Position numbers and translations under genes: made by a program. Of a DNA stretch of 64,000 bases, positions 21,893 to 33,000 are shown piece after piece. How positions within the stretch are numbered: position 1 is the stretch's first letter; each line of letters opens with the position of its first letter. The notes under the pieces were generated by a model, which had not been told where the DNA came from, made no database searches, and saw only the letters and a list, made by a program, of their open reading frames with translations. Origin of the DNA: Heliocidaris erythrogramma (Eukaryota; Echinodermata; Echinoidea; Camarodonta; Echinometridae); the NCBI GenBank assembly GCA_025617745.1, contig CM046856.1, positions 48,023,580 to 48,087,579 of the forward strand. The letters are read 5' to 3'.

Positions 21893-22302
21893 CAGGTTCA
21901 CATGGAGGGAGCTAAACTTTAAGTTTCGCTTGAAGTTTAAGTTATCTTGTAGTTTCAGACCATATGAACGGACTCGTAGCTTCGAAACTTTAAGTTTACC
22001 GATATAATGCCAGAACCACAAGGGAGCTTGTAGTTAACGCCAAAACCATGAGCAGCAGGGGTTCCTCCGTCGTAGTTATGGACCGTGTTGACAGAATAAA
22101 CTTTAAGTTCAGGAAACTCGTTGTTAACAATGACCTCTCTGTTCATTTAAACTACGATCACTCAACTTGTAATCTCAGAACAACGAGCATCGTTAATTCG
22201 GGCTCGTGTGAACCCTCATCGTCGTTAGTGACTCGTTGTTTCGTTAACTTAAAGTTTCACTAACTTAAAGTTTCGAAACCACAAGCCTCGTATGAACGTA
22301 GC
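21893..22302. mobile_element. Fold-back element with CGAAACTTTAAGTT ends
   Basis: AGCTTCGAAACTTTAAGTTT near 21977 is matched in inverse near 22262 (AACTTAAAGTTTCGAAACC). ATGAACGGACTCG on the left matches CGTATGAACG on the right. The centre is CpG-rich and contains further partial copies of the same words. This is a non-autonomous inverted-repeat element; the open frames inside follow the repeat. Confidence 0.5.
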
Positions 22303-22639
22303 TATTGTTGATTGGCATTTTCCTTAGGAAACATGCCAGTATATGACTGTGGCATTTGGAGCACTTGCAAAACACTCTTGACATTTGTAATATCATACCA
22401 GCAGTGAAACAAGACCTCCTAGTATTGTGGCAGTTTTGGTAATTTTGTTAAAAATGATCTAGATCGTTTCTGTTGCTACAAAATGATATTCAGCATCTGA
22501 TATGATTTTTATTCTCTCCTTATAAGTGCGAGACTTCCAAGGTCTCAGAGGAAGAGAAATTCAGAGGGTGCTTTGAAATGATTTTATGTAAATAGGATAT
22601 GATTGGAGGGAGGTATTGAAGTACATTATGTTAACAGAA

Positions 22640-22915
22640 AGTTAGAAAGGACAGCAGATGAATCAGAGAGCGAGAGAGAGAGAGGGGGGGGGGGAGAAGA
22701 GGGGAGAGGGGGTAGTGAGTAAGAGAGTGGAGTGAGGGGAGTGACAGAGAGACAGAGAGGGAGGAAGGAGAGAACAAATGAGAGCAAGAGAGGAGGGAGA
22801 GAGAGAAAGATAAATGTAGAGAAAGAGCAAAAGCAAGGTACATGTAGAACAAGAAAGAGAATGGGAGAGCAAGGAGAGAGAGAGAAAGATAGAAAGGGGG
22901 TGGGATCGTAGGGGA
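22640..22915. repeat. Purine-rich GA tract
   Basis: Nearly all plus-strand bases over about 270 positions are A or G, with a G11 run near 22684. Minus-strand serine/leucine-rich open frames are an artefact of the CT composition. Confidence 0.8.
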
Positions 22916-23689
22916 GCAGATACTCATGTACATGTTACCCTGGACAGCAAATTTTCATTATCATTCACTACAGACCAGTAAAAAAAAAGAAGCCTTTGTA
23001 ATCATCAGATTTCAGTCAAGTGGAAAGAATAACATTATGCTTTCACTGTAAAGCTGATATCTCTCTACCTTTAAAAGTTAATTACCATCCTGTTATTTTT
23101 CAGCATGGATTGTTTTTAGAGTGGCATCATGGTAATTACCAATTTGGCATTGAATCAACATGCTTGACAGTATTGAATCAACATGCTTTGAAGTATGAAA
23201 GATACATGCCCAGGTTAATGATGATACTTAAAGGTGCTATATTTTTTTTTAATACTTGTTTAAAAATCAAAAGATAGTTGGATGTAAGAATATGTATGGT
23301 GACAGAGTGGTATAAAATTCCTGTGAAGTGTGATATTTTTCCTGTATTTTTTTTAATGATATGTATAGGATTTTATGGCAATACAGATTTTTTTGTATTG
23401 AAAATGAACATTGATGTTTCCCTCACTAAATTTTGAACCTACATGTATTTAAATGTCTTTTCTTATCCCTTATAATAATCAATCTTGCAGAAAGCACGTA
23501 ATGGAAAGTATGTAATTCAATTCAATTTAATGAAATTTATTTCCAACTTTTCAGTATAAGTGTACAAGGTAATAAATGAACAAAATAATGTACCTGTATT
23601 TTTAACAAATTTAATCAATTTTAGATGAGGTTTAGATTTTCTATTTTTCTTAATAGGCATGTTAATGCAAGTCTGTACACTTGCATCTG

Positions 23690-23755
23690 ATTGGCTGAGA
23701 GCTAATTTGTCGGTAAAAATCACTGATAAAGCACTTGATGAAACGCTCCCCAGGT
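23690..23755. repeat. Fragment of the 4471 MITE family
   Basis: TTGCATCTGATTGGCTGAGA through TTGATGAAACGCTCCCC matches the right half of the element at 4471-4608. The left end is missing. Confidence 0.65.
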
Positions 23756-23777
23756 CTCTTCTTTCTTTCATACTTAC

Positions 23778-23956
23778 CAGTATTGAGTACTGGCATATTA
23801 ACAGTTTCTTTAAATGACGATGGCTGAGGTGCTTTTCTTGTTCATTGACCCCATCTCCCCCCAAATAAAACAACAACATAGAGAAGGAAAAAACACAGGC
23901 CATTATTACTTCTGCCAGTCGGTTGTAATGCATTGAATCTCTGCACATGGCAGCAG
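23778..23956 (-). CDS. Candidate start exon: type II membrane or secreted protein
   Basis: On the minus strand, an acceptor TCTCTTTTACAG leads into CTGCTGCC and an ATG at 23948 in good context. 57 codons then run to a perfect donor, CTG/GTAAGTA, in phase 0. Residues about 14-31 (VIMACVFSFSMLLFYLGG) form one hydrophobic segment after a short basic-and-polar tail. This matches a signal anchor of a Golgi-type enzyme or an uncleaved signal. A polar stretch, DGVNEQEKHLSHRHLKKLL, follows. The acceptor means a 5' non-coding exon should lie to the right. No downstream exon was identified, and no family is recognised. Confidence 0.4.
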
Positions 23957-24331
23957 CTGTAAAAGAGACCCATCTTCAAAGTTGTCAAGTTGCATAACTT
24001 CACGGGAAATATGTTATTTGTTTCAAAGGATTGTACATGTATATCTAGGTGAATACCTGTACCTCCAGTGCTGATCTTGCACAAACTTTCTATTTTTCAT
24101 GATGCACAATTTCTATATTTAATTCATGACCACTTTTTAAAAGTATAACACTAGTAGTTTATTTTTAAAATGCAGTTATTCTACCATTACTCATGTCAAC
24201 ATAACCTTTCAGTTAATGCCTTTTGATTGGTTCAACACCCTCTGCTATACATTTGGTGCTAGAGGCGCTCATATCGGTCTCTGAAAAGTGATTCCTAAAC
24301 ATAATACACACTTTGTTTAGATTGTAAGAAA

Positions 24332-24334
<3 letters not shown>

Positions 24335-24367
<33 letters not shown>

Positions 24368-24472
24368 ACACAAAGACTGACTGAGCGAAAGAGGGAGGGT
24401 GCAAGAGAGGGAGGCACAGGAGAAAGAAAGAGGGAGAGTGTGTTAGAGAGAGAGAGAGAGAGAGAGAGAGAT
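24335..24472. repeat. GA dinucleotide microsatellites
   Basis: Two (GA)n runs at about 24337-24363 and 24446-24471 are separated by purine-rich DNA. Confidence 0.85.
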
Positions 24473-24479
24473 GAAAACT

Positions 24480-25420
24480 GATGACAACCTATTAGCAGAA
24501 ATTTGAAGACAGTGACTCGATCTGATAACTATTCTATGTAATGTAAGACCCAAAATCAAAGTATACACTTTATTCAGCATATTCAGACTTCAGAAAAGGA
24601 TTATAAGGAGAGGCTTTAAAGCTAGTACACCTTTGGTATAAACCTAGAAAAAGTAATTTGTTCAACAATGAAATCATTTCAGAACATAATTCCTTCCTTC
24701 ACCTTGTTCAGAAGAAAAGAAAACCAGAAGACTGAGAGATCAAATGCTATATTGTAAACCTTTCTTAGAAACTAAGAAATTAATTGACCTAAAAATTGCT
24801 GAACCCATCGGAGGCAGTTTCGAACCATATCCCACAGCTTCCAAGGGGAAACTTCTTGCAGAAAATGAAAAGAAAGGTTGACATTTTTGTTGTAGTCTAA
24901 ATGAATCAGAAATCAGAAGTATGATATGGTGTTGTTCTAAATAACTTGCATATATATTGTAAAGGTCCTATTTATAAAATGAGTTGCTATGGGAAGAATC
25001 AGACAAGGGTTAGTGTTTATTAAAATCACTGTTAAAAGATACAGTCCACTCCCAATCCAATTGATTTTGGCAGAAAATCTTATGTTTTGACTGTCATCCC
25101 ACATTTTTACTATAAAAGACGGAGTCATTGAAATTTGGCATTACCAGTACCACTTTAAATGGTTAATACTGCCTTTTTAAAAGAGATTTAATAATTCTAT
25201 GTTTTGCATGCCTTGAAGTAATGGAAATGGTGCTTTTAGTATTCTGGGTCCATTCAGTTGAGCTAGTTGTGAACTGCATAAATGTCAATCTTGTTTGATA
25301 TGCATTCATGTACTGTACATTTTGATCTGTACTGCCTGCAGATCAAAGTATTTGCATTCATATTTTCTGTTTTGAGCCTGCTTAACCTACATAGTTGGAT
25401 ATATATACTGGATGGCATCA
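24480..25420. other. AT-rich non-coding DNA
   Basis: I see no gene, RNA or transposon with recognisable ends here. Confidence 0.5.
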
Positions 25421-25596
25421 TACAATACAATACAATACAATAAGCATTTAGTACGCCCTTCCCATAAGGCTCGGAGCGTTTACAAAATATTTAAATTATA
25501 GAACACATTATAATTTGTTTATAAACACAAATCAGAAAAACTCTTCAGTCGTCCATGTGGGAACTTTTGTATACTCTTAAAGATGACAAAGAGTAA

Positions 25597-25690
25597 GATG
25601 TCGACTGTATGGGTTTTGGGCATACAAGTTGACTGTATGGGGTTTGGGCATACAAGTTGACTGTATGGGGTTTGGGCATACAAGTGTCCA
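25597..25690. repeat. 28-bp tandem repeat in the LINE 3' UTR
   Basis: GACTGTATGGGGTTTGGGCA plus TACAAGTT is repeated three times with a 28-bp period and near identity. It lies between the coding end and the pentamer tail of the LINE. Confidence 0.85.
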
Positions 25691-25978
25691 TTTTATTCAG
25701 AGCTCTCACTTTATATAGACACAGCCTAACAATCGGCTGGTCATCATCACGGTAGTGTAGGTCATACTAGTGACACATGACATTTGGGTCAAGTTTAATG
25801 GACTCTCATAATGGAGTGTTATATACAGGGACAGGAATATGCTGTCATTACAAATATTAACAATATACATCATTTAGGGACTTGATACATTTACTTTGCA
25901 AACACAGTAGGAACTACCAGGTGGTTTTATGGAGACAAAATGTAATGAATGTACCTGTTACAAAGTTTGATAGCGGAT

Positions 25979-27675
25979 TTAAAATAAATATGATTTCACA
26001 GCTTTTTTAAAGGTCTTTATGGATGCTGACTGTCTAATGGTCAAGGGGAGATTATTCCATAGCCTAGATGCAGTAACTGTGAAAGTCCTATCACCTGACA
26101 AATTTCGGGTCATTGGGTAGCTGAGCTCAAGGTTGTGATTTGAGGATCTGAGATTTCTACTAGGTGTATATACAGTTAAGCATTCAGATATGTACCCTGG
26201 AGCCTGGTTATTGATAGATTTATAAACATAAAGAACTAATTTGAAGATGATACGTTTTTGAATGGGCAGCCAGTGAAGGGAACGAAGTAAAGGTTGGGAA
26301 GAATGACTTCTGCCAACCTCAAAAACAAGACGTGCAGCCCAATTCTGCAGACGCTGTAGACGGTTTACATGAGACTTTGGTATAGAGGAAAGAAGCCCAT
26401 TACAATAGTCTAGTCTGGAAAGAATAAGTGACCTTACAGCATGATGACAAGTAGTTTGATCAATAAATTTACGAATCCTAGATGTGTTCCTCAAATGAAA
26501 AATCACACTGCGGCAAACATTGTTAGTGTGTGCTGACATAGTCATGTTAACATCAAAAAAGGCACCCAGATTCCTTATTGAATCCGATGGATGTATAGAA
26601 ACTTCACCAACTGACACTTTTAAATCTGGCAAATTTTTGTAATTGTATGGTGATGCAGCAATGAAAAATTCAGTTTTACTATCATTGAGTTTTAACTTAT
26701 TTGCTGTCAGCCAGTTCCTTATATCTGATATACAAGATTGTAGTGAAAACATGGCCTTATCCAGTTCCCCAGGAATTTTAGGATCAAATGCTACATACAA
26801 CTGAATGTCATCAGCATAAACATGATACGAAACATTATGGTACCGGGCGATGTCGCCAACTGGGAGAATATAAACTGTGAAACCAGTGGGACCTACAACT
26901 GAGCCCTGGGGTAAACCAAACCTAGAAATGGTTGGATCTGAAAGTTCCCCATCTATGTCGACTTGTGCTGTCCAGCCATCAAGATACAGTAAGACTGAAA
27001 CCAATTCAACGCAGTTCCCCAAACACCAATTCTCTTTGACAAACGACAAATAAAAATTTTGTGGTCAATCGTATCGAAGGCTGCTGATAAATCTACAAAT
27101 ACCACAAGAACTACTTTGTTTGAGTTCAATGAAAACATAATATCGTTTTTAACCTTAATCAATGCAGATTCAGTACCATGTTTGTGTCTATAAGCAGACT
27201 GGTGTGGATCAGCGAGATTATTAATCTCCATATGTTCCACCAGTCTTGAGCAAGCAATCTTCTCGATAAGTTTACCAACAAACGATCAATTGGATACAGG
27301 CCTATAATTCTTCAAATTGTTTTTATCTAAAGATGAATTTTTCAAAAGAGGTCTTATGATTGCATGGTGAGCCTTCTGTGGAAAGACACCACATGACACA
27401 GAAGAATTTACAAGTGCAGTTAGTACTGGGAGAAGATGATCAATATAGTCTTTCACTAACCAAGTTGGGAGTGGGTCCAATTTACTACTTTTGCTGGGAC
27501 ATCTTGAAATAACTGTCATTAACTCGTCTTGAGAAACGGGTCGGAAGACCTCAAGTATCTTAAACCCTTCGCAGATATTGTCCTTGAACCTAACTGGCAT
27601 AACATGTGTGTTATCAAGTTCGTCTCTTATATTCTTGATCTTATCTACAAAATATTGGGAAAATTGGTTGCTCAA
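25979..27675 (-). pseudogene. LINE reverse transcriptase, broken
   Basis: This is the target-primed reverse transcriptase part of the LINE. Visible blocks in order: an N-terminal region ending KNYRPVSN, VVFVDLSAAFDTIDHK (palm motif A region), GLPQGSVVGP (motif B), YHVYADDIQLYV (catalytic YADD), and a C-terminal block ending RLWNNLPLTIRQSASIKTF then KKAVKSYLF. Lesions: an in-frame TGA at 27286-27288 right after PVSN, and a frameshift at about 26985-26991. Downstream of the shift the frame is open for about 340 codons to the normal C-terminus. It is a relatively young but dead copy. Confidence 0.9.
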
Positions 27676-28640
27676 TAGAAAAGGCGAATCATAAAATGGA
27701 AGATCAGACTTTTGCTTAAATTCAAAAGAGAATTAATAGTTCGGTAAACATCCTTGTCGCTACAAGAAGACAATTTGTTTTTAAAATAGTCTTGTTTAGC
27801 AGTTACAGTAAGTGCACAAACAGCTTTCTTAGCAATCAGAAATGATTCACGATCAGGGTCGGATCTTGATTTCTGCCACTTTCTTTCAGCTCGCCGTCGT
27901 TCTTGACGAGCAATATGAATTGAGTCATTGTACCAGGGTACTCTGTTCTTTACTATGCGGGTCTTAATTTTTACAGGAGCTAATTTGTCAAGTAGTTTAC
28001 CCATACTAGAATCATACCACTCAAAAAATGCATCAACACCATCAGGGTGAGGTTGGGAAATGAGCTCTGAGAGTGATTTTACAAATTGATTCTTGTCAAT
28101 CTTCCGGTAGTTACGGAGGGTTGATACAGTTTGCATATGTCTTGTTTTTTGTAATTGTAACTTGAAACACACTACATGGTGATCTGACATACTTGTGTCA
28201 TCAGTATAACAATCTACCACCAATGATTCGTCACAGCGAGTAAAAACCAAACCACGATTATGTGTTGGACCTTTAACATACTGAACTAATCCAGCAGAAC
28301 TTGTGGATGAAGAAAATTGAATAACATCTTGTTTGGAAGGATCATCCCAATGAACATTAAAATCTCCAAGTACAATTAATTTCCCTGCAAAGAGAGATAT
28401 CTCATTTACAAAATCATCAAATTCCTTAAGAAATGCTGTATTTGTGAAGCCATTGATGGTCGATGGTGGAGGTCTATATACTACAATGAAATTGACAGAG
28501 TAAGAACTATTTGTAATATGCACATACTCAAATGTCGTATAAACTAAATCAGCATGATGTTTAATCAGCATCTTTAGTGGTGTCTTGAACACCATGGCAA
28601 TTCCTCCACCTGGACTAGCGGAGTTGACATCATATGGTGT
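27672..28640 (-). pseudogene. LINE APE-type endonuclease, truncated and frameshifted
   Basis: This is the apurinic/apyrimidinic-like endonuclease that nicks target DNA for LINE insertion. Visible motifs: GGGIAMVFK, FIVVYRPPP, the catalytic-region block VLGDFNVHWDD, and the terminal SDHHVV. The N-terminal catalytic motifs (the N and E blocks) are absent, so it is 5'-truncated. A one-base lesion in the T-rich stretch near 27722-27732 shifts the frame into the reverse-transcriptase part. Residues after SDHH form the usual basic linker. Confidence 0.85.
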
Positions 28641-29079
28641 CATGTTTATTGATATTGACCTTATGAGGGAATATGGGATGATGAAGATTGGATGTAAACC
28701 CAACTGAAATAAATCTTATTTTTGTATCAATCAAAGCCAAATATACCCACATTTTTAGAACTTGAATATATTCTTTCTTAACCGCTCCTGTTTTATTGTT
28801 ATGTAGTTGATAATTAATGGAACTGTATGTACTCTTACATGTATATATATATTATCTTTTATTTCTTGTTCATGCCAAAACAAATACACCTTTTTTGAAT
28901 ATGATTGTATTGCTATGCCCCCATGAAGTAAAATATCATTGTCATTGCTGTCAAGTAACCGATCAATAATCATAAATAAATAAACTATAAAAGAGTCAGG
29001 GTAGCTTCATCAGTGGTTTAACACTGTTTTACACGAAGGCCCTGCACATGAACAAAATATAACAGTGTAAAACAAACAT

Positions 29080-29890
29080 CACAAACCAAAAGATTGAACA
29101 AAACAAAAAAATCAAACTTGATCACAAACGGATTCGAGTATACAAGATATAAATAACAACAATTGTGAACGTAGAAAGTCTAGATCAAGAGAAAAATTAT
29201 GCATCCAAAATTTTTGAAGAGAAAACCAATCATTCAATATCTGCCTTAAAGGAAAATTATGAACATTTATGACTTTTGGAAAGATAAATTTATAAATAAT
29301 TTCAAAGTAATTTGGTATTGGAACATAAAGTAAATGCATCATAAATTGTACTTTCTCAAAAACATTCTAAAGCATGACATATATAACAGTTTTTTGCAAA
29401 ATTATTCCTTTCCAGTAATATTAACTTATCGGAATATCATAAATTACATTGTATTACATTATATTATTAATCATTGTTATTATCATTAATATTATTAACG
29501 TTATTATTATCATTATTATTATTATTATTATTATCATTATTATTATTATCAATAAGATAAATTCTACAGCATTCAAATTTTGGTGCAGGACTTGCTGCCT
29601 ATGGCATGGAAGGAATTGATAGGATGCATGAATGCTGATTGAAAAAAAAAGAAAAGTTATCTTGTGACCATCCCTTCCTATCATGTGTCTCTCCAGCCCA
29701 TTAAGTTTATTTGTTTTACACTAGCAGTTCATTTCCGGTGATGGTGTTGTCATCTGCTGGAAGCCAGCAGGGCTTGATATGTAAATGACTTTTATCGCAG
29801 TCACACCTACATGTACAAGACCAACAATATTAGACAGGAAAGAAATTTAGATTACCTTGAATGGCCAAGATTCTGTAGACTATCTGTAGT
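29080..29890. other. AT-rich DNA with an ATT microsatellite
   Basis: An interrupted TTA/ATT repeat spans about 29463-29550. A short exon-like piece lies at 29725-29780: acceptor TTGTTTTACACTAG, then an open frame FISGDGVVICWKPAGLD before GATAT/GTAAAT. That donor is weak, and the frame otherwise stops at the overlapping TAA. I count it as a weak candidate only. Confidence 0.35.
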
Positions 29891-29894
29891 TTTA

Positions 29895-30070
29895 TGGGGT
29901 GTTGCAAGAAAGTTGCAATTGATTGCAAGTTGCAACTGATCGGTACTGAACAATCAAAATCATTGTTGCAAGCGCATCTTCTTGAATGGGCAGACCCTGA
30001 ACCATTCAGAATGGTTGTTCTAATTTGCTTTACAATTTGCAATTGATTGCAACTTTCTTGCAACACCCCA
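29895..30070. mobile_element. 176-bp MITE, copy 2 (PIF/Harbinger-like)
   Basis: The ends TGGGGTGTTGCAAGAAAG and CTTTCTTGCAACACCCCA are perfect inverted repeats. Flanks are TTA and TTG, a 3-bp duplication with one change. The body differs from the copy at 12277-12451 at only a few positions. Confidence 0.8.
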
Positions 30071-30079
30071 TTGGAGTCA

Positions 30080-33000
30080 TTGTGACTATTAATACTCTTA
30101 AGGCTCATAGGTAGCGTAGCGGAACGTCGTGGCGCGTAAATGTGCAGGAAAGACGCATATATGACAAAATTATTCAAAATAAAAATTTTATTCTATAGAG
30201 GCAGAACCCAAATATTAGGTTGTAGAATTAGTATATACATGTACTGCTTTGTACACTTTTAACTCTTACTGTGCCAAGGGGTTTTTAGCTCTCTTCAAAA
30301 TTTTACCAAAATGTGATCAATGCTTACTTTTCAAATGTCTCCACTTCATTAACCACCTATTATTTCACAAAATATTGCGTACAAAACTTGTAGGAAATTT
30401 ATTACCATTTCTTATGATACCAAGCATTACTACTTTACCCAATTTTATGCTTAAGAATTATTGAAAATTACATTTGAGTTTCTTTTTTGTCCATTATATT
30501 TTGGTTTCTCATTTCGGAAAATTGCGTTGAACACGGACATAATATACTAAAATAGCGTTGAACACGAACATAATATACTAAAGCTTTTCGACATGCACTC
30601 ATCAGAGTAAATTCGCATGAATGAGCAGAACGCCAGAAACAAAACAATATAATTGAGCCGATTGTTTAATGTTGAAATAAGGTAATATCTTTTTAAGAGA
30701 AAATTTTCTATGGTAGCATATAATTATAATCATATATTTAGAATGCTTGATTTATGCTCAAAATGTTGATATACATTGACCACCATATACCTTTCCTGTG
30801 GTCAAGCAATTGGTGAATGAAAATGACAAGACTCTCTGTCACATATACGTGCCATCGGCACTGAAAGAGTTAAGCAAAATAGTACGAAAACTTTTATTCA
30901 GATTTGTGGGATTCTAAGTTTAGAAGCACAGGCAAAACTAGCAATATTCCTTGTCTCTAAGCGCCACTGCGTTTCGCAAAGCTACATTAGCAGACCAATG
31001 AATTTTTAAATTTTATCCATTGTCATATGGACATTGAATTTTAAAAAGAATTTACATATCCTGCTACATGTACATGTATGTAATTGTATGCTATGTTAGT
31101 TATATATAAATTACCTGTAATTTAAGTAGATCACCAGCGTCAGTGATGAAATAGAATTGCTGAAATGTGTAGCAGTCTTGCAGATAATAGTATTAACAGT
31201 ACCTTGTGCTGTCTCGTTATCAGAGTCCAAAAAATACACCTAATTTGTGTAAATATTGACAGTGATTGAACAGAGTTGATTAAAACTAATTATCTATTAT
31301 GCCCATACTGTCTACAAACGTATTCATGTGCAGTGATATAGGCCACTTCAGATTTGCTTCTATGCAAATATTCATGATTTTGATGTTGCAGCATGAAGGG
31401 CAATGTTTTCTTGAACCTTTTTTTATATTTGATGCCAAAGAGGGTTGAGTCTGAACTCATTCCAGATGGATAGCTACCTACATAATCTGCTCCCCCCAAA
31501 TCGTGCTACTTTACATTCTTACAGCAGCTACATGTAGATTGCATCACATCTGCTGTGCTCATTTGTTTCATTGGTTGAGCACAAGATCATGCCTAATATG
31601 CCAACACATTATGATATTTTGCTGTCATCCTGTCAGAAAACATATATCAAACATATGTCACCCATGAGGAGATATCTCAATTCTTGTCAATACCATTACC
31701 ATTCATTTGATGGAGAATCAAGTTTTTTGTACGGACTTGCTCTGCACTCATCCCTAGGACTCTTGAAGCAAGTCAAGAAGTACATGTAGGTAATGGTGCT
31801 CTGTCATTTGCTGTGAAGGCAATTGCTCTTGGCTTTATTCATAAAAAATATAGGGTTAGGGTTAGGGTTTTCAGTTTGGTTTTTCCCCTTTTAGGTTAGG
31901 GTTAGAATTAGGAATAGTGTTTGTTCCAGGCACTTCAGGGTTTAAGTTGGGAATTCTTTTAGTGTAGACATCGACTGGAGCATGTGTTTACAATTGTCCA
32001 ACCTACTGAATTGCAGATACCATGTATATTACATGTAGCTTTCGGGTCCTATTCCCAGATTCAACCCTCTTTGGTAGCGAATATGAAAGGGGCTTAGGAC
32101 TTCTTCTAACAAGCATCCTAGTAATAAAACCCGATGTGATTTATTTGCTTCTGTGCTCCATAAAGTGTAAGGACTCAATTGGGAATGATACCTGTGGCAC
32201 AAGTTAATTATTACATGAATCTTTTGCCTTGGTTAAAGGTAAGAGTATTGATAGGAATGATGATAATAACAGTAGTGGCTTCTTGTATTGCGCTCATGTC
32301 TGTTACGTTGTGACGCTCCTGGCGCTCCAACAGAATGGTCATTGGTGAATGGAAATTAAATTCTAAGAAGTTTATGAATGCATGTGAATGATGAAGACTA
32401 CCAGAAAGCATATTTCTTGAAATTTCTTGAAATAGTCTGTACATGTACATATATAGAATGCCTAGTGACCCATCACAAATAGAACAATAGTACATGTATG
32501 CACAAGTGCTTCATGCGATGATGAACACAAAATGGTGATGATAGCTAAAATAATACAGAGCATTCATAATGTGTCATAATCTAGACCATGATGGCATTAG
32601 TCATTTTCAATCCCCCAAAATAGTGATTGAACAGCAGAAGTCTGAAATGATATGGACAGAAAGAATAACAAGAAAGAAGAGCCAGTGAAATATTTTCCTT
32701 GAAATTGAAGATTAGAGAGAATTGAGCATAGTTTAGCTTGCAGTGAGTACAATTATTTTAGTATGGTTAAATTCAAACTTTTGATTTCGATTGTCGTTTG
32801 TGCGATGGTTTTGGGGAATCTTTCCTGTATTTTAGCAACACAAAAAAGTTGTGTTCAGTACTTCCTACATGTATGTTGTATGCAGATGTCCACGAGAGTG
32901 GAACCCCAAGAAAAAAGTAGCTGTTGTTAAATGAAACTTATATGGTTTCGTATTGATGCCCTAGTTTTTACACTAGTTGTTTATGAGTAGAGGTCTACAA

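Larger units (their letters stand above)
25421..28700 (-). mobile_element. 5'-truncated CR1/L2-type LINE retrotransposon
   Basis: Order on the minus strand: partial APE-like endonuclease, reverse transcriptase, a C-terminal tail, a 3' UTR, the tail phrase GGGCGTACTAAATGC and a TTGTA/TGTAT pentamer tail at 25421-25440. The microsatellite tail and the LSAAFDTIDH and YADDIQLY motifs fit the CR1/L2 group of non-LTR elements. The 5' end is gone: the endonuclease starts mid-domain. The true left edge of the insertion is not sharp, about 28640-28700. With a stop and two frameshifts it cannot encode a working protein. Confidence 0.85.

Noticed and set aside
22631..22933. 100-codon minus-strand serine/leucine-rich frame
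   Set aside because: Purely the complement of the GA-rich tract.
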